A model generated the notes under the pieces. It saw only the letters and a list, made by a program, of their open reading frames with translations, made no database searches and was not told the origin of the DNA. This document shows, one piece after another, positions 53,528-62,322 of a stretch of 64,000 nucleotides of DNA. The position numbers were made by a program, and so were the translations under genes. The stretch spans positions 372,001 through 436,000 of the forward strand of contig NZ_AUHV01000004.1 of assembly GCF_000423365.1 (NCBI RefSeq), given 5' to 3'. Source of the stretch: Maritalea myrionectae DSM 19524 (GTDB lineage Bacteria; Pseudomonadota; Alphaproteobacteria; Rhizobiales; Devosiaceae). Numbering within the stretch: position 1 is the first letter of the stretch; every line of letters begins with the position of its first letter.

Positions 53528-54541
53528 TTAACGAATTGGCGGTGAGTACTGAAGACCACCACGTGTCCAAAGGTCGTTCAATGAGCCTGCACGTTCGATA
53601 CCAATTGGTGTCACGTTACGCTCATAAACGTCAGCGTAGTTACCAACGTGCTTGATGACGCGGTATGCCCAATCGCCTGGAAGGCCAACATAGCTGCCGA
53701 ATTCACCTTCAACGCCGAGCAAACGACGAACAGATGGGTTTTCAGAGCCAAGCATTTCATCAACGTTGGCTTGGTTTACGCCATACTCTTCAGCTTCGAG
53801 CAGTGCGAAATACACCCAGCGAGAGATGTTGAACCACAGATCGTCACCCTGACGAACTGATGGGCCCAAAGGCTCTTTTGAGATGATTTGCGGCAAGATT
53901 TTGTGCGCATCTGGATCTGCAAGTGAGAAACGCTCAGCGGCCAATGCTGATGAGTCAGTTGTGAACACGTCACAACGGCCATCGTCATAAGCTTTAACAA
54001 CTTCGTCTTGGTCTTCGAACACAACTGGGTTGTAGTTCATGCCATTTGTGGCGAAGTAGTCAGCAGCGTTCAATTCTGTTGTTGTACCGGATTCGATACA
54101 TACAGCAGCGTCTGAAAGCTCAAGAGCAGAGTTAACGCCGAGATCTTTCGGCACCATAAAGCCCTGACCATCATAGAACATTACGCCTGTAAAGGAGATG
54201 CCCAAGTTGGTGTCGCGGCTCATGGTCCATGTTGTTGTACGTGACAACACATCGATTTCACCTGAAGAAAGCGCTGTGAAACGCTCTTTTGATGTCAATG
54301 GCGTGAAACGAACTGCTTCTGGATCATCAAAGATCGCTGCAGCCATCGCACGACAATAGTCAACATCGATGCCTGACCAGTTGTTGTTTTCATCTGGAGA
54401 CGCAAAGCCTGGTGTACTTGGTGTTACACCACACTGCAGGTAACCTTTTGCCTGCACATCTTCCAGTGTGTCCGCCAATGCAGCTGACGCTGAAAGGCTC
54501 AGCGCCGCTCCGAGAGCGATTGTTACGATTTTTTTATTCAT
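53528..54541 (-). CDS. aapJ: General L-amino acid binding protein AapJ
   Basis: 337 aa. Signal peptide (about 1-23, ending ALA), then a family 3 solute-binding fold. LEDVQAKGYLQCGVTPSTPGF, GIDVDYCRAMAAAIFDDP and TWTMSRDTNLGISFTGVMF are typical of AapJ of rhizobia. First gene of the operon, expressed from the region it shares divergently with metC. Confidence 0.94.
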   Translation of the reverse strand: MNKKIVTIALGAALSLSASAALADTLEDVQAKGYLQCGVTPSTPGFASPDENNNWSGIDVDYCRAMAAAIFDDPEAVRFTPLTSKERFTALSSGEIDVLSRTTTWTMSRDTNLGISFTGVMFYDGQGFMVPKDLGVNSALELSDAAVCIESGTTTELNAADYFATNGMNYNPVVFEDQDEVVKAYDDGRCDVFTTDSSALAAERFSLADPDAHKILPQIISKEPLGPSVRQGDDLWFNISRWVYFALLEAEEYGVNQANVDEMLGSENPSVRRLLGVEGEFGSYVGLPGDWAYRVIKHVGNYADVYERNVTPIGIERAGSLNDLWTRGGLQYSPPIR

Positions 54542-54679
54542 AACGTTGCCTTTTTTCCTAACCCTTTTAATTTTTTTGCCTCACCCTCCTTGGATGGAGG
54601 CTTAACGCTGCACAGTGGAATGTGCGCGTATGCACTATCGAAGAGCACTTTTGCTTTGGGGTCAAGAGTGTTGATAAAA

Positions 54680-54709
54680 CTAATGTAAATCTCACCCAAT
54701 CTAATGTAA
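54680..54709. repeat. Two CTAATGTAA direct repeats upstream of metC
   Basis: CTAATGTAA occurs at 54680-54688 and again at 54701-54709, start to start 21 bases, which is two helical turns. They lie 46-75 bases before the metC ATG in the region shared with aapJ, so they may be a tandem regulator site. No family assigned. Confidence 0.4.
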
Positions 54710-54754
54710 GTAAAAGTCACGATTAGAAAAAAAGTTTTGATAACGGCAAAATAA

Positions 54755-55951
54755 ATGAACAAAAAAGATACCAATCCAGCACCAAAAAGTCCTGCGACCG
54801 TAGTTACGCACCATGGTCGCGACCCTAAACAACAATTTGGATTTGTGAATACTCCGATTGTACGCGGGTCCACGGTCATTTTTGACAGTTATGATCAGAT
54901 CAAGGGCAATAAGCGCGCCTATCCTTATGGTCGCCACGGCAACCCTACGGATGATGCGGTCCGCGCCGTCATCACTGAACTCGAACATGGCGCAGACACC
55001 TTGTTGGCGCCGTCCGGGGTCAGCGCCATCACCACAGCTTTATTGTCGGTCTTGAGCGCAGGCGACGACTTATTGATGTGCGACACAGTCTATGAACCGA
55101 CCCGACAGTTTTGCGATCAGGTTTTGGATAAGATGGGAATCACAACCCGTTATTATGATCCCACCATTGGTGCGGGCATTGAAGACTTGTTGCAGCCCAA
55201 CACGCGCGCTGTGATGACAGAGTCACCCGGTTCACTGACGTTTGAGGTGCAGGACCTGCCCGCCATTGCCAAGGTCTGTGGCCCGCGAGACATTGCCATT
55301 CTTGCCGACAATAGCTGGGCATCGCCGCTTTATTACAATCCGTTAGATTTGGGTGCAAACATCGTTATCCACGCGGGTACAAAAGTGTTTGCGGGCCATT
55401 CAGACGTTATGTTTGGCACCATTACGGCTGATGAACAGTACGCAAAGGCCGTTAAGAAGACCTATCGCGCCCTTGGTGTTTGTGTTTCACCAGAGGACAG
55501 CTTTTTGATCGGTCGCGGTTTGCGCACTTTGGAATTGCGCATGCGCGATCAAAGTGAAAAAGCGCTTAAAATGGCGACATGGCTTGAAAGCCACCCTTTG
55601 GTGGACAAGGTGTTGCACCCGGCCCTCGCCCAACATCCACAACATGAGATTTTCGCCCGCGACTTCCGCGGCGCTGGCACTCTGTTTGCGTTTATCCTAA
55701 AGCCTGCAGGCGAGGACGCGATCGCCGCCATGGTCGATGAAATGGAATTGTTTGGCATGGGCTATAGCTGGGGTGGCTATGAGAGCCTTATTCTACCGGT
55801 GAAGATCGCATCGCAACGTTCAGCAACCCATTGGCCACACGACGGTAATCTGATTCGGGTGAATATTGGCCTTGAAGGGTTTGACGACCTCAAGACTGAA
55901 TTGGCAGATGGGCTGGAACGCTATGGCCAGCTGAGCAACCTTAAGCGCTAG
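54755..55951 (+). CDS. metC: Cystathionine beta-lyase
   Basis: 398 aa. Cys/Met metabolism PLP enzyme cleaving cystathionine to homocysteine. The PLP Lys lies in HAGTKVFAGHSDVMFG (about 210), with YPYGRHGNPTDDAVRA near the start and YSWGGYESLILP near the C terminus, the latter typical of MetC rather than MetB. No good Shine-Dalgarno is evident at this ATG; the frame is open only here. Divergent from aapJ and convergent with the PAP2 gene (five-base gap). Confidence 0.92.
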   Translation: MNKKDTNPAPKSPATVVTHHGRDPKQQFGFVNTPIVRGSTVIFDSYDQIKGNKRAYPYGRHGNPTDDAVRAVITELEHGADTLLAPSGVSAITTALLSVLSAGDDLLMCDTVYEPTRQFCDQVLDKMGITTRYYDPTIGAGIEDLLQPNTRAVMTESPGSLTFEVQDLPAIAKVCGPRDIAILADNSWASPLYYNPLDLGANIVIHAGTKVFAGHSDVMFGTITADEQYAKAVKKTYRALGVCVSPEDSFLIGRGLRTLELRMRDQSEKALKMATWLESHPLVDKVLHPALAQHPQHEIFARDFRGAGTLFAFILKPAGEDAIAAMVDEMELFGMGYSWGGYESLILPVKIASQRSATHWPHDGNLIRVNIGLEGFDDLKTELADGLERYGQLSNLKR

Positions 55952-55956
55952 ATCAT

Positions 55957-56679
55957 TCAAACGCGAAATGGCACGCTCCAGCGCAAGCGGTGCGTGCCGT
56001 TTTGAGGTGCAAAGCCCCAACGACGATCTCGATAGAAGCGGTAGACCCACAGGGCGCCCAAAACGCCCAGGAAGGTGCCCGCCACCACGTCTGAGAAATA
56101 ATGCACCCCATCCACAATTCTCGACAATGCGATTAGAACCGCGCCGACATAGGCGAGAGCGCCCCAGCGTCCGGCCACCAAGAAGATGGCCGTCGCCAAG
56201 GCAAATGACGTTGTGGCGTGCCCGGATGGAAACGACTGAAACGTCCAATCGCCCCAATGTGGTTCGAAGTGCAGCGTGCCGAGCTCATCCATATGTACTG
56301 GTCGGGCCCGCCCCAGCCCGCGCTTAAACAGTGCCGATATCAAGCCCGGCACCGCTACAGCACAAAATATGAAGCCAGCCCCGGCGCCAAATGTGCGAAA
56401 CCGCCACTTAAATCGGTAACCGATTGGCAAGAGGCTCACCGATTGGCCCGCAACCCAAACGGACAATGTGGGAATCAATATCCAATCCGATTCGCCCAAC
56501 CGGGTGAGTTGTTCGAACCAAAACACTATTTGGGGTGGCCAATTCGTCAAAGTGGTCGAAATCTGGCGATCCAACATGGTGGCACTGAAATAAAATGCGC
56601 CAAGCGCAAACAATGTGGCCAGAGTGATCATTAAGGGCGACCAACGCTTGCGGGCTGGGCCTGTGAATATGTTTACCAT
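55957..56679 (-). CDS. PAP2-family membrane phosphatase
   Basis: 240 aa from ATG 56679 (AAAGG upstream); the longer open frame would run into tRNA-Pro and is rejected. All three PAP2 motifs are present: KRGLGRARP, SFPSGH and SRIVDGVHYFSD. Five or six helices. Likely dephosphorylates lipid phosphates such as undecaprenyl pyrophosphate or phosphatidate; which one cannot be told. Confidence 0.9.
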   Translation of the reverse strand: MVNIFTGPARKRWSPLMITLATLFALGAFYFSATMLDRQISTTLTNWPPQIVFWFEQLTRLGESDWILIPTLSVWVAGQSVSLLPIGYRFKWRFRTFGAGAGFIFCAVAVPGLISALFKRGLGRARPVHMDELGTLHFEPHWGDWTFQSFPSGHATTSFALATAIFLVAGRWGALAYVGAVLIALSRIVDGVHYFSDVVAGTFLGVLGALWVYRFYRDRRWGFAPQNGTHRLRWSVPFRV

Positions 56680-56806
56680 ACGGGTCGCCTTTTGTGATAA
56701 ATTGCAAAAAATCGCACTTTTTTTCAAAAGGGCAACTATCATGACTTGCCTGATGTCACAAGAATGTGTAAAGCCCTGTCCGGTGATCACATCTCGTGTG
56801 AAGCGT

Positions 56807-56883
56807 CGGAGCATAGCTCAGCCTGGTAGAGCACTGGTTTTGGGTACCAGGGGTCGCAAGTTCGAATCTTGCTGCTCCGACCA
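56807..56883 (+). tRNA. tRNA-Pro (TGG)
   Basis: Acceptor CGGAGCA (56807-56813) pairs with TGCTCCG (56873-56879), discriminator A, encoded CCA (56881-56883). Anticodon stem CTGGT/ACCAG encloses loop TTTGGGT, giving anticodon TGG. Confidence 0.96.
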
Positions 56884-56912
56884 TCACGAGAAAATGGGGA
56901 CTAACAAAGATC

Positions 56913-57218
56913 ATGACAGCACGTATTTTTCGTCCAGCCAAAAACGCCATGCAATCTGGTCAAGGCAAATCGAAGCATTGGGTGTTGGTCTTTGAACCTG
57001 AGGCCCCACGTGAGATTGACCCTTTGATGGGCTACACTTCTTCCACAGACATGGCCTCGCAAATCAAGCTGCGCTTTGACAGCCTTGAAGAAGCCGAATC
57101 CTATGCCAAGCGCAAAGGCATTGAATATGTGGTGCAGCAGCCGCACGATGTAGAGCGGAAAAAAGTGGCTTATGCCGACAATTTCCGGTCTGATCGCAAG
57201 GCCCCTTGGACCCACTAA
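56913..57218 (+). CDS. NDUFS4-like complex I accessory subunit
   Basis: 101 aa. ETC complex I subunit domain (18-kDa NDUFS4/AQDQ type), an accessory subunit that stabilises the NADH module of complex I in alphaproteobacteria and mitochondria. Visible: MTARIFRPAKNAMQSG, HWVLVFEP, MGYTSSTDM and the C-terminal YADNFRSDRKAPWTH. It sits between tRNA-Pro and tRNA-Arg, away from any nuo operon in the window. Confidence 0.93.
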   Translation: MTARIFRPAKNAMQSGQGKSKHWVLVFEPEAPREIDPLMGYTSSTDMASQIKLRFDSLEEAESYAKRKGIEYVVQQPHDVERKKVAYADNFRSDRKAPWTH

Positions 57219-57238
57219 TAGATCCTACCTTTTGTTTG

Positions 57239-57315
57239 GGTCCCGTAGCTCAACTGGATAGAGCAATTGACTTCTAATCAATAGGTTGCAGGTTCGAGTC
57301 CTGCCGGGATCGCCA
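57239..57315 (+). tRNA. tRNA-Arg (TCT)
   Basis: Acceptor GGTCCCG (57239-57245) pairs with CGGGATC (57305-57311) with one G-U pair, discriminator G, encoded CCA (57313-57315). Anticodon TCT in GACTTCTAATC. The GC-rich accessory segment begins after it. Confidence 0.95.
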
Positions 57316-57481
57316 TTTTATATTTGGCGTCATTTATTTCACAAACAGCTTAGAGTCACGCCGCCTACCTCCCCGGTTGCGCCTATGATGTGTCTTTTCG
57401 ACTTTGCTCTAGATAATCTGCTCATTGACGCCTTGATGCGTCCCGTACCATGCGACATATGGTTCAAACTGCAAGCTTTGC

Positions 57482-57509
57482 TTGATTGAACGGACCCTCT
57501 ATTTATACT
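57482..57509 (+). promoter_or_regulatory. Candidate sigma-70 promoter of the 56-aa protein gene
   Basis: TTGATT (57482-57487) and TATACT (57504-57509) separated by 16 bases; the ATG follows 64 bases downstream. Matched by eye only. Confidence 0.35.
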
Positions 57510-57573
57510 CGTGCTATTGAAACTTAGAAAAATTGTCCCACATCTACATTTTACTTGTCTCTTGGGGGAGAAA

Positions 57574-57744
57574 ATGGAACGTAAAATCAACATCACTCAG
57601 CATTCCGGCACAGGGATGCTTTGGTTTATTGGCTGGTTGTTTACAATTGGCTATTTGAATCTCAACTTCATTCAGGGCCTGCTTGGTCTGGTGGTCTGGC
57701 CTTATTACCTCGGTAGCCATTTCGCACCTATGGTCGGCGGCTAG
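57574..57744 (+). CDS. Small membrane protein, 56 aa
   Basis: 56 aa from ATG 57574; GGGGGAG four bases upstream is one of the strongest ribosome sites in the window. Two hydrophobic helices (about 14-30 and 32-48) rich in Trp, Leu, Gly and Tyr: MLWFIGWLFTIGYLNLNF and GLLGLVVWPYYLG. No function recognised; similar tiny Trp-rich proteins occur in other marine proteobacteria as far as I recall. It stands alone with its own candidate promoter, so it is likely real. Confidence 0.7.
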   Translation: MERKINITQHSGTGMLWFIGWLFTIGYLNLNFIQGLLGLVVWPYYLGSHFAPMVGG

Positions 57745-57834
57745 TTCAAAGTCCGGAATAACCGAATAGATGGCGGATCGCTTCGGCCTTAAGTGATATT
57801 CCCGCTTTCCATGTCTAATCGGGTTTTGACCTCG

Positions 57835-57872
57835 GACGCTGTGCACGCGGCAAATGCAATGTGCACAGCGTC
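57835..57872. promoter_or_regulatory. 12-bp perfect inverted repeat ahead of the PLP-M24-EutA-like operon
   Basis: GACGCTGTGCAC (57835-57846) and GTGCACAGCGTC (57861-57872) with a 14-base spacer. Each arm contains the palindrome GTGCAC. No T-run follows on either strand, so an operator is more likely than a terminator. It lies 138 bases upstream of the first ATG. The half-site CGCTGTGCA recurs in front of the TRAP genes at 62827-62835. Confidence 0.6.
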
Positions 57873-58009
57873 AAACAATAAACACATGGCCCTGGTTGGA
57901 CGGCAACGGTGGCGCACCACTTTGTGCCCGCTCTCCAAGTTCTGCCTTGCGAAGCCCTTTAAAAGCGCACACAATCATCTGCACCACATCTTAATTTTGG
58001 GAGTGCCGG

Positions 58010-59050
58010 ATGGATATTTTAGAAGTTGCGCGTCCCGCATTGGTTTCCGGCCTTAGTGATGTACCTGTGCCATCTATTGATGCACCGCGCGCGCAGGCGC
58101 TGGTGGAACGCTGCCCGCGCCATGCGGAGACCCCACTAACCGAACTAACGTCACTGGCGGCAGATGCCAACATCGCGCAGCTTTGGGTGAAGGATGAGCA
58201 CGACCGGATGGGGCTGGGTAGTTTCAAGGCGTTGGGCGCGGCTTATGTCATCGCTTGCGATAAAGAACAAGGCGCGCACAGCGGACGCACTTATGTGGCG
58301 GCAAGCGCTGGCAATCACGGTCTGTCAGTCGCCGCTGGCGCACAGGCTTTTGGGGCCGCGTCAGTGATTTATCTCGCGGACAGCGTTCCTGAGGGCTTTG
58401 CGGCGCGGTTGCGGGAGCATGGCGCGGAAGTGCGCCGCGCGGGTGCCACGTATGAGGATAGCATGGCGGCAGCACATCGGGCCGCTGAGGAGAACGGTTG
58501 GGCATTGCTGTCGGATAGCTCCTGGCCCGGCTATTTCGAGCGCCCTCACCGTTTGATGGAAGGCTATTTGGTGTTGATGGCAGAGGCCATCCGCCAAATG
58601 CCAACGCCCCCCACACATTTCTTTTTGCAAGCAGGTGTTGGCGGCCTCGCCGGGGCCTGTGCAGCGCTTGCGCGACAAGCCTGGGGCGACCAGCCAACTA
58701 TTGTCGTGGTTGAGCCAGACGCCGCTCCAGCGCTCTATGGATCGATCCAAAATGGCGCTCCTATCGAAAGTAGCGGGCCGGTGAGCGCAATGGGACGGCT
58801 CGATTGCAAGATGCCCTCGCTGATCGCACTCAAGGGACTGGCGCGTGACGCAGACGCCTACACACTGATTTCCGAGTACGAAGGCGAAGCCGGGGCCGAA
58901 GCGATGCAGGCCGCGGGCATGGCCACAACGCCTTCAGGGGCGGCTGGTATCGCTGCTTTGCTGTCGATGAGCGACGCGCAGAAGGCAGAGCTTGGCCTTG
59001 ATTCGAACTCAGTGGTCCTCACTGTGCTTAGCGAAGGACCAGAATCGTGA
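58010..59050 (+). CDS. Diaminopropionate ammonia-lyase-like PLP enzyme
   Basis: 346 aa, fold type II PLP enzyme (threonine dehydratase superfamily). The PLP Lys is in GLGSFKALGAAY (about 73), the Asn loop SAGNHGLSVA and the phosphate loop GVGGLAGA (about 209-216). SSWPGYFERPHRLMEGY matches the W-x-GY pattern of diaminopropionate ammonia-lyase (YgeX), but the chain is about 50 residues shorter. EutB of ectoine clusters is a related enzyme. Expected to eliminate ammonia from an amino acid with a leaving group at the beta carbon. The next gene's GTG overlaps its stop by four bases. Confidence 0.83.
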   Translation: MDILEVARPALVSGLSDVPVPSIDAPRAQALVERCPRHAETPLTELTSLAADANIAQLWVKDEHDRMGLGSFKALGAAYVIACDKEQGAHSGRTYVAASAGNHGLSVAAGAQAFGAASVIYLADSVPEGFAARLREHGAEVRRAGATYEDSMAAAHRAAEENGWALLSDSSWPGYFERPHRLMEGYLVLMAEAIRQMPTPPTHFFLQAGVGGLAGACAALARQAWGDQPTIVVVEPDAAPALYGSIQNGAPIESSGPVSAMGRLDCKMPSLIALKGLARDADAYTLISEYEGEAGAEAMQAAGMATTPSGAAGIAALLSMSDAQKAELGLDSNSVVLTVLSEGPES

Positions 59051-60195
59051 CACGTGGATTTCCGGTTGGCGAATATCAAGCTCGACTGGCCCGCGCACAA
59101 GACAAGATGGCAGACCAGGAGCTTGCGGCGCTGCTCCTCACAACAGAGCCGGAAATCCGATATTTCACTGGGTTCTTGACCCGGTTTTGGGAAAGCCCGT
59201 CGCGCCCGTGGTTTTTGGTGGTTCCTGCACAGGGCAAACCGATTGCCGTGATCCCCAGTATCGGCGCAGCCCTAATGGCTCAGACATGGGTTGAAGATAT
59301 CCGCACCTGGCGCGCGCCCGACCCGACTGATGACGGGGTATGCCTGCTCAGCGACACGCTGAACGAAGTTGCAGGCAATGGCCGGATCGGCATTCCCTCC
59401 GGGCCCGAAACCTATGTAAGAATCCCGCAGGCGGATTGGCAGCGGATCAAGGCCGCCACGAAGGGAGACTTTCAGCCTGATGGTGGCATCACCGCAACCT
59501 TGCGGGCTGTGAAGTCGTCCGCTGAAATTGAAAAAATTGCCACGGCTTGCGACATTGCAGGCCGCGCCTTCGCCCGCGTGCCGGAAATTGCAAGTGAAGG
59601 CATCTCTTTGGCACAAGTGTTCCGCGACTTTCAGGGGCTGCTGCTCGAAGAAGGGGCCGATTGGGTGCCGTATCTGGCAGGCGGTGCCGGACCGGATGGC
59701 TATGCTGATGTAATTTCGCCAGCCACTGAACGCCCTCTTGCAGATGGCGACGTGTTGATGCTGGATACTGGCGCCGTTTTTGAAGGCTATTTCTGCGATT
59801 TTGACCGGAACTTTGCCGTGCGAACTGCATCGGCAACCGCGCGCGATGCGCAAGCGCGGCTAATTGAGGCCGTCGATCGGGCCGCTGATATTGCCCGCCC
59901 CGGCACAACAGCTGCAGAATTGTTTCACGCAATGGATCGCGTCGTCACTGGCGGCGCGGGCGGATCGGATTCAGGGCGGCTTGGCCACGGGCTGGGCATG
60001 CAATTGACCGAAGGGCTTTCGCTCATTCCCGACGATCATACTGAGTTGCAGCCGGGCATGGTCATCACCCTGGAACCGGGCATAGAAACCGCGCCGGGCC
60101 GGATGATGGTGCATGAAGAAAATATCGTGATCACAGAGCATGGCTGTCGCTTTCTCAGCCCGCGCGCGGGCGCAGAACTGGAGGTGTTGCGATGA
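59047..60195 (+). CDS. M24-family (Xaa-Pro peptidase-like) hydrolase
   Basis: 382 aa, GTG start inside the previous stop (GTGA). Creatinase N-terminal domain (about 1-145) and pita-bread M24 domain. All five dinuclear metal ligands appear: two Asp in MLDTGAVFEGYFCDFDRN (about 240 and 251), His in GHGLGMQL (about 314), Glu in TLEPGIE (about 343) and Glu in HEENIVIT (about 357). Relatives act as prolidases, creatinase or ectoine hydrolase (DoeA/EutD). It does not look like a typical DoeA. Linked by four-base overlaps to both neighbours. Confidence 0.85.
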   Translation: MTRGFPVGEYQARLARAQDKMADQELAALLLTTEPEIRYFTGFLTRFWESPSRPWFLVVPAQGKPIAVIPSIGAALMAQTWVEDIRTWRAPDPTDDGVCLLSDTLNEVAGNGRIGIPSGPETYVRIPQADWQRIKAATKGDFQPDGGITATLRAVKSSAEIEKIATACDIAGRAFARVPEIASEGISLAQVFRDFQGLLLEEGADWVPYLAGGAGPDGYADVISPATERPLADGDVLMLDTGAVFEGYFCDFDRNFAVRTASATARDAQARLIEAVDRAADIARPGTTAAELFHAMDRVVTGGAGGSDSGRLGHGLGMQLTEGLSLIPDDHTELQPGMVITLEPGIETAPGRMMVHEENIVITEHGCRFLSPRAGAELEVLR

Positions 60196-60932
60196 AGATC
60201 GATTATGAAACGGTGCCTGATCTTAAACCTGCACTCGGTTTGATCGTGTTGCAGGCCGACGAAACCCTTGAACAGGACATGCGGCGCTTGATGCCTGGGC
60301 GCGTTGAGCTGCACACGACGCGAATCCCATCCGGGGCTGCGGTGACCCGCGAAACATTGGCCGCAATGGCCACCCGGTTGACTGGGGCTGCAGCGCTTTT
60401 GCCGCCGGCAGCACAATTTGACTGTATCGGCTATGGATGCACCTCGGGTGCGGCAGAAATTGGAGCCGATAAGGTGGCCGACTATGTGCGCGCGGGCCGC
60501 AGCACCGCCCATGTGACCAATCCGCTTACCGCGCTGATCGCCGCCTGCCAAGACCTGTCCATTCACCGTCTGGCGTTACTTTCACCCTATGTGGCGGATG
60601 TATCGGTCAAGTTGCGGGACGCCCTTCAAGTCGCCGGTGTGGCCACGCCCGTTTTTGGCAGCTTTGAAGAGCCGGAGGAATCAAAAGTTGTGCGCATTTC
60701 CGCCACCTCGATCCGCGCCGCCGCCCAAGAGCTTGCGGCGCAAGGGGATATTGACGCGGTCTTTTTGAGCTGCACTAATCTGCGCACCGTCGACATTATT
60801 GACGAGATGGAGGAAACGACCGGCCTGCCCTGCCTCTCCAGCAATCAGGTCTTAACTTGGCATATGGGCCAACTCAGCAGCTATGACGCCGATATTCCCG
60901 GGGTGCTCGGCAGGGCGCACAGCCTGACCTAA
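60192..60932 (+). CDS. Maleate isomerase/Asp-Glu racemase-family protein, EutA-like
   Basis: 246 aa. Two active-site cysteines of the Asp/Glu racemase - arylmalonate decarboxylase - maleate isomerase superfamily are present: GYGCTSG (about 82) and LSCTNLR (about 194). EutA of ectoine utilisation belongs here too. Possible roles are isomerising an unsaturated diacid or racemising an amino acid; not determined. Its ATG overlaps the M24 stop (ATGA) and its own stop is in the loop of a hairpin. Confidence 0.82.
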   Translation: MKIDYETVPDLKPALGLIVLQADETLEQDMRRLMPGRVELHTTRIPSGAAVTRETLAAMATRLTGAAALLPPAAQFDCIGYGCTSGAAEIGADKVADYVRAGRSTAHVTNPLTALIAACQDLSIHRLALLSPYVADVSVKLRDALQVAGVATPVFGSFEEPEESKVVRISATSIRAAAQELAAQGDIDAVFLSCTNLRTVDIIDEMEETTGLPCLSSNQVLTWHMGQLSSYDADIPGVLGRAHSLT

Positions 60933-60943
60933 CCGGTCAGGCT
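60921..60943. terminator. Hairpin between the convergent EutA-like and dctM genes
   Basis: AGCCTGACC (60921-60929) pairs perfectly with GGTCAGGCT (60935-60943). The 5-base loop TAACC contains the EutA-like stop codon. Only a weak T content follows on plus, so termination may be partial on both strands. Confidence 0.55.
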
Positions 60944-60951
60944 TGCTCTCC

Positions 60952-62322
60952 CTACCCTTGCAGCAAGTGCGGGACAAACAGCACTAAGCCCGGAAGTGCC
61001 AACAAGAGCGCAACGCGCAGCAGCTCTACGGTAAAGAACGGCATCACGCCCTTATAGGTTTCGGCCATCGACGTGTTTTTGCTCAGCCCGGAAATGACAA
61101 ACACATTCATGCCCACTGGGGGCGTGATCAGCCCTAGCTCGACGACAATCAAGGCCAGAATGCCGAACCAGATTTTCAGATCTTCGGTGCTCATGCCGAA
61201 ACCTGCCCCGTCCGCACCTTGATAAAGCCCACCATTGACCTCAACGAGAACTGGCCAGAAGAACGGGATGACCAGCAAGATCATTGAAAGCGAATCCATC
61301 AGGCACCCCAAAATGATCAGCGCGATCAACAGGGCGATCAAGATCGTAAAGGGCGGCAGGCCACTTTCGATGGCCCAACTGGCCGCTGCTTGCGGCACCC
61401 CGGCACGGGACATAAAAATTTTGAGCATCTCAGCGCCCAGCAGAATGAGATAAATCATGCCAGAGGTGCGGGCTGTGTCAAAAAGCGCCGATTTTGCGTC
61501 TTTCCAGCGCAACTGATTGCGGATGAGGCCATAGGCAGCGACGAGGAACACACCAATCGCTGCGGCTGGCGTTGGATTATACAGCCCGAGATAAATGCCG
61601 CCGATCACGGCCGCAAAAATCAACAGAACAGGCAGCACAGCGCGTGTGGCGCCGCGCCGCGCATCTCGGTCCATTTTCGTGGCTTGCGGCGCTGCATGCG
61701 GCCATATGCGCACGACAATGGCAATTGCGAGCATGAAGAACAATACGGCAATCACGCCCGGCACCAATGCCGCCATAAACATGGTGACAATATTGGCTTC
61801 AACAATGATTGCGTAGATCACCAGCACAACCGAAGGCGGAATGAGAATGCCCAACACGCCGCCCGCCGCAATCGTCCCTGTCGCAAGGCTGCCGGAATAT
61901 TTTAAGCGCTCAAGCTCGGGCAAGGCGACCTTGCCCATTGTTGTGGCGGTGGCCAGGGAAGAACCGCACACTGCGCCAAAGGTGGCACAGGCAGCCACTG
62001 CCGACATGGCCGCCCCGCCGCGCAGCCAGCCCAACCAGGCTTGCGCCGCCTGAAACAGATCACGACCCATGCCGATTTTGGTGGCCAGTGCGCCCATCAA
62101 CAAGAACATCGGCACAACACTCAAATCGTAGATCGAGAATTGGCCGTAGGCCAAGGTTTTGAGCTGGGCCAAAAAGATGGCGGGTCCGTTCAGGATCGTC
62201 ACACCAATGCCACCCACAAGAATCATGGCGAAGGAAATGGGCATCCGCAAAACAATCAGCGCGATCAGCGCAAAAGTGCCCAATAGCCCCAATCCGAAGG
62301 GTTCAACGATCCATTCAAACAT
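60952..62322 (-). CDS. TRAP transporter large permease DctM
   Basis: 456 aa, about 12-13 helices. Ion-driven importer subunit; signatures are the SFAMILVGGIGV start region, FLLMGALATKIGM, CGSSLATATTMGKVALPE, GGVLGILIPPSVVLVIYA and TPPVGMNVFVI. Substrates of the family are mostly organic acids or ectoine-like solutes. It overlaps dctQ by eight bases. No DctP binding protein is adjacent, which is unusual for a TRAP operon. Confidence 0.94.
   Translation of the reverse strand: MFEWIVEPFGLGLLGTFALIALIVLRMPISFAMILVGGIGVTILNGPAIFLAQLKTLAYGQFSIYDLSVVPMFLLMGALATKIGMGRDLFQAAQAWLGWLRGGAAMSAVAACATFGAVCGSSLATATTMGKVALPELERLKYSGSLATGTIAAGGVLGILIPPSVVLVIYAIIVEANIVTMFMAALVPGVIAVLFFMLAIAIVVRIWPHAAPQATKMDRDARRGATRAVLPVLLIFAAVIGGIYLGLYNPTPAAAIGVFLVAAYGLIRNQLRWKDAKSALFDTARTSGMIYLILLGAEMLKIFMSRAGVPQAAASWAIESGLPPFTILIALLIALIILGCLMDSLSMILLVIPFFWPVLVEVNGGLYQGADGAGFGMSTEDLKIWFGILALIVVELGLITPPVGMNVFVISGLSKNTSMAETYKGVMPFFTVELLRVALLLALPGLVLFVPHLLQG

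Noticed and set aside
56680-56814. N-terminal extension of the PAP2 protein
   Set aside because: It would overlap tRNA-Pro, lacks similarity to the family, and a well-placed ribosome site supports ATG 56679.
58010-60932. Ectoine utilisation operon eutABCDE
   Set aside because: EutC and EutE/DoeB are missing, no ectABC genes are present and the M24 protein lacks the look of an ectoine hydrolase, so the name would overstate the evidence.
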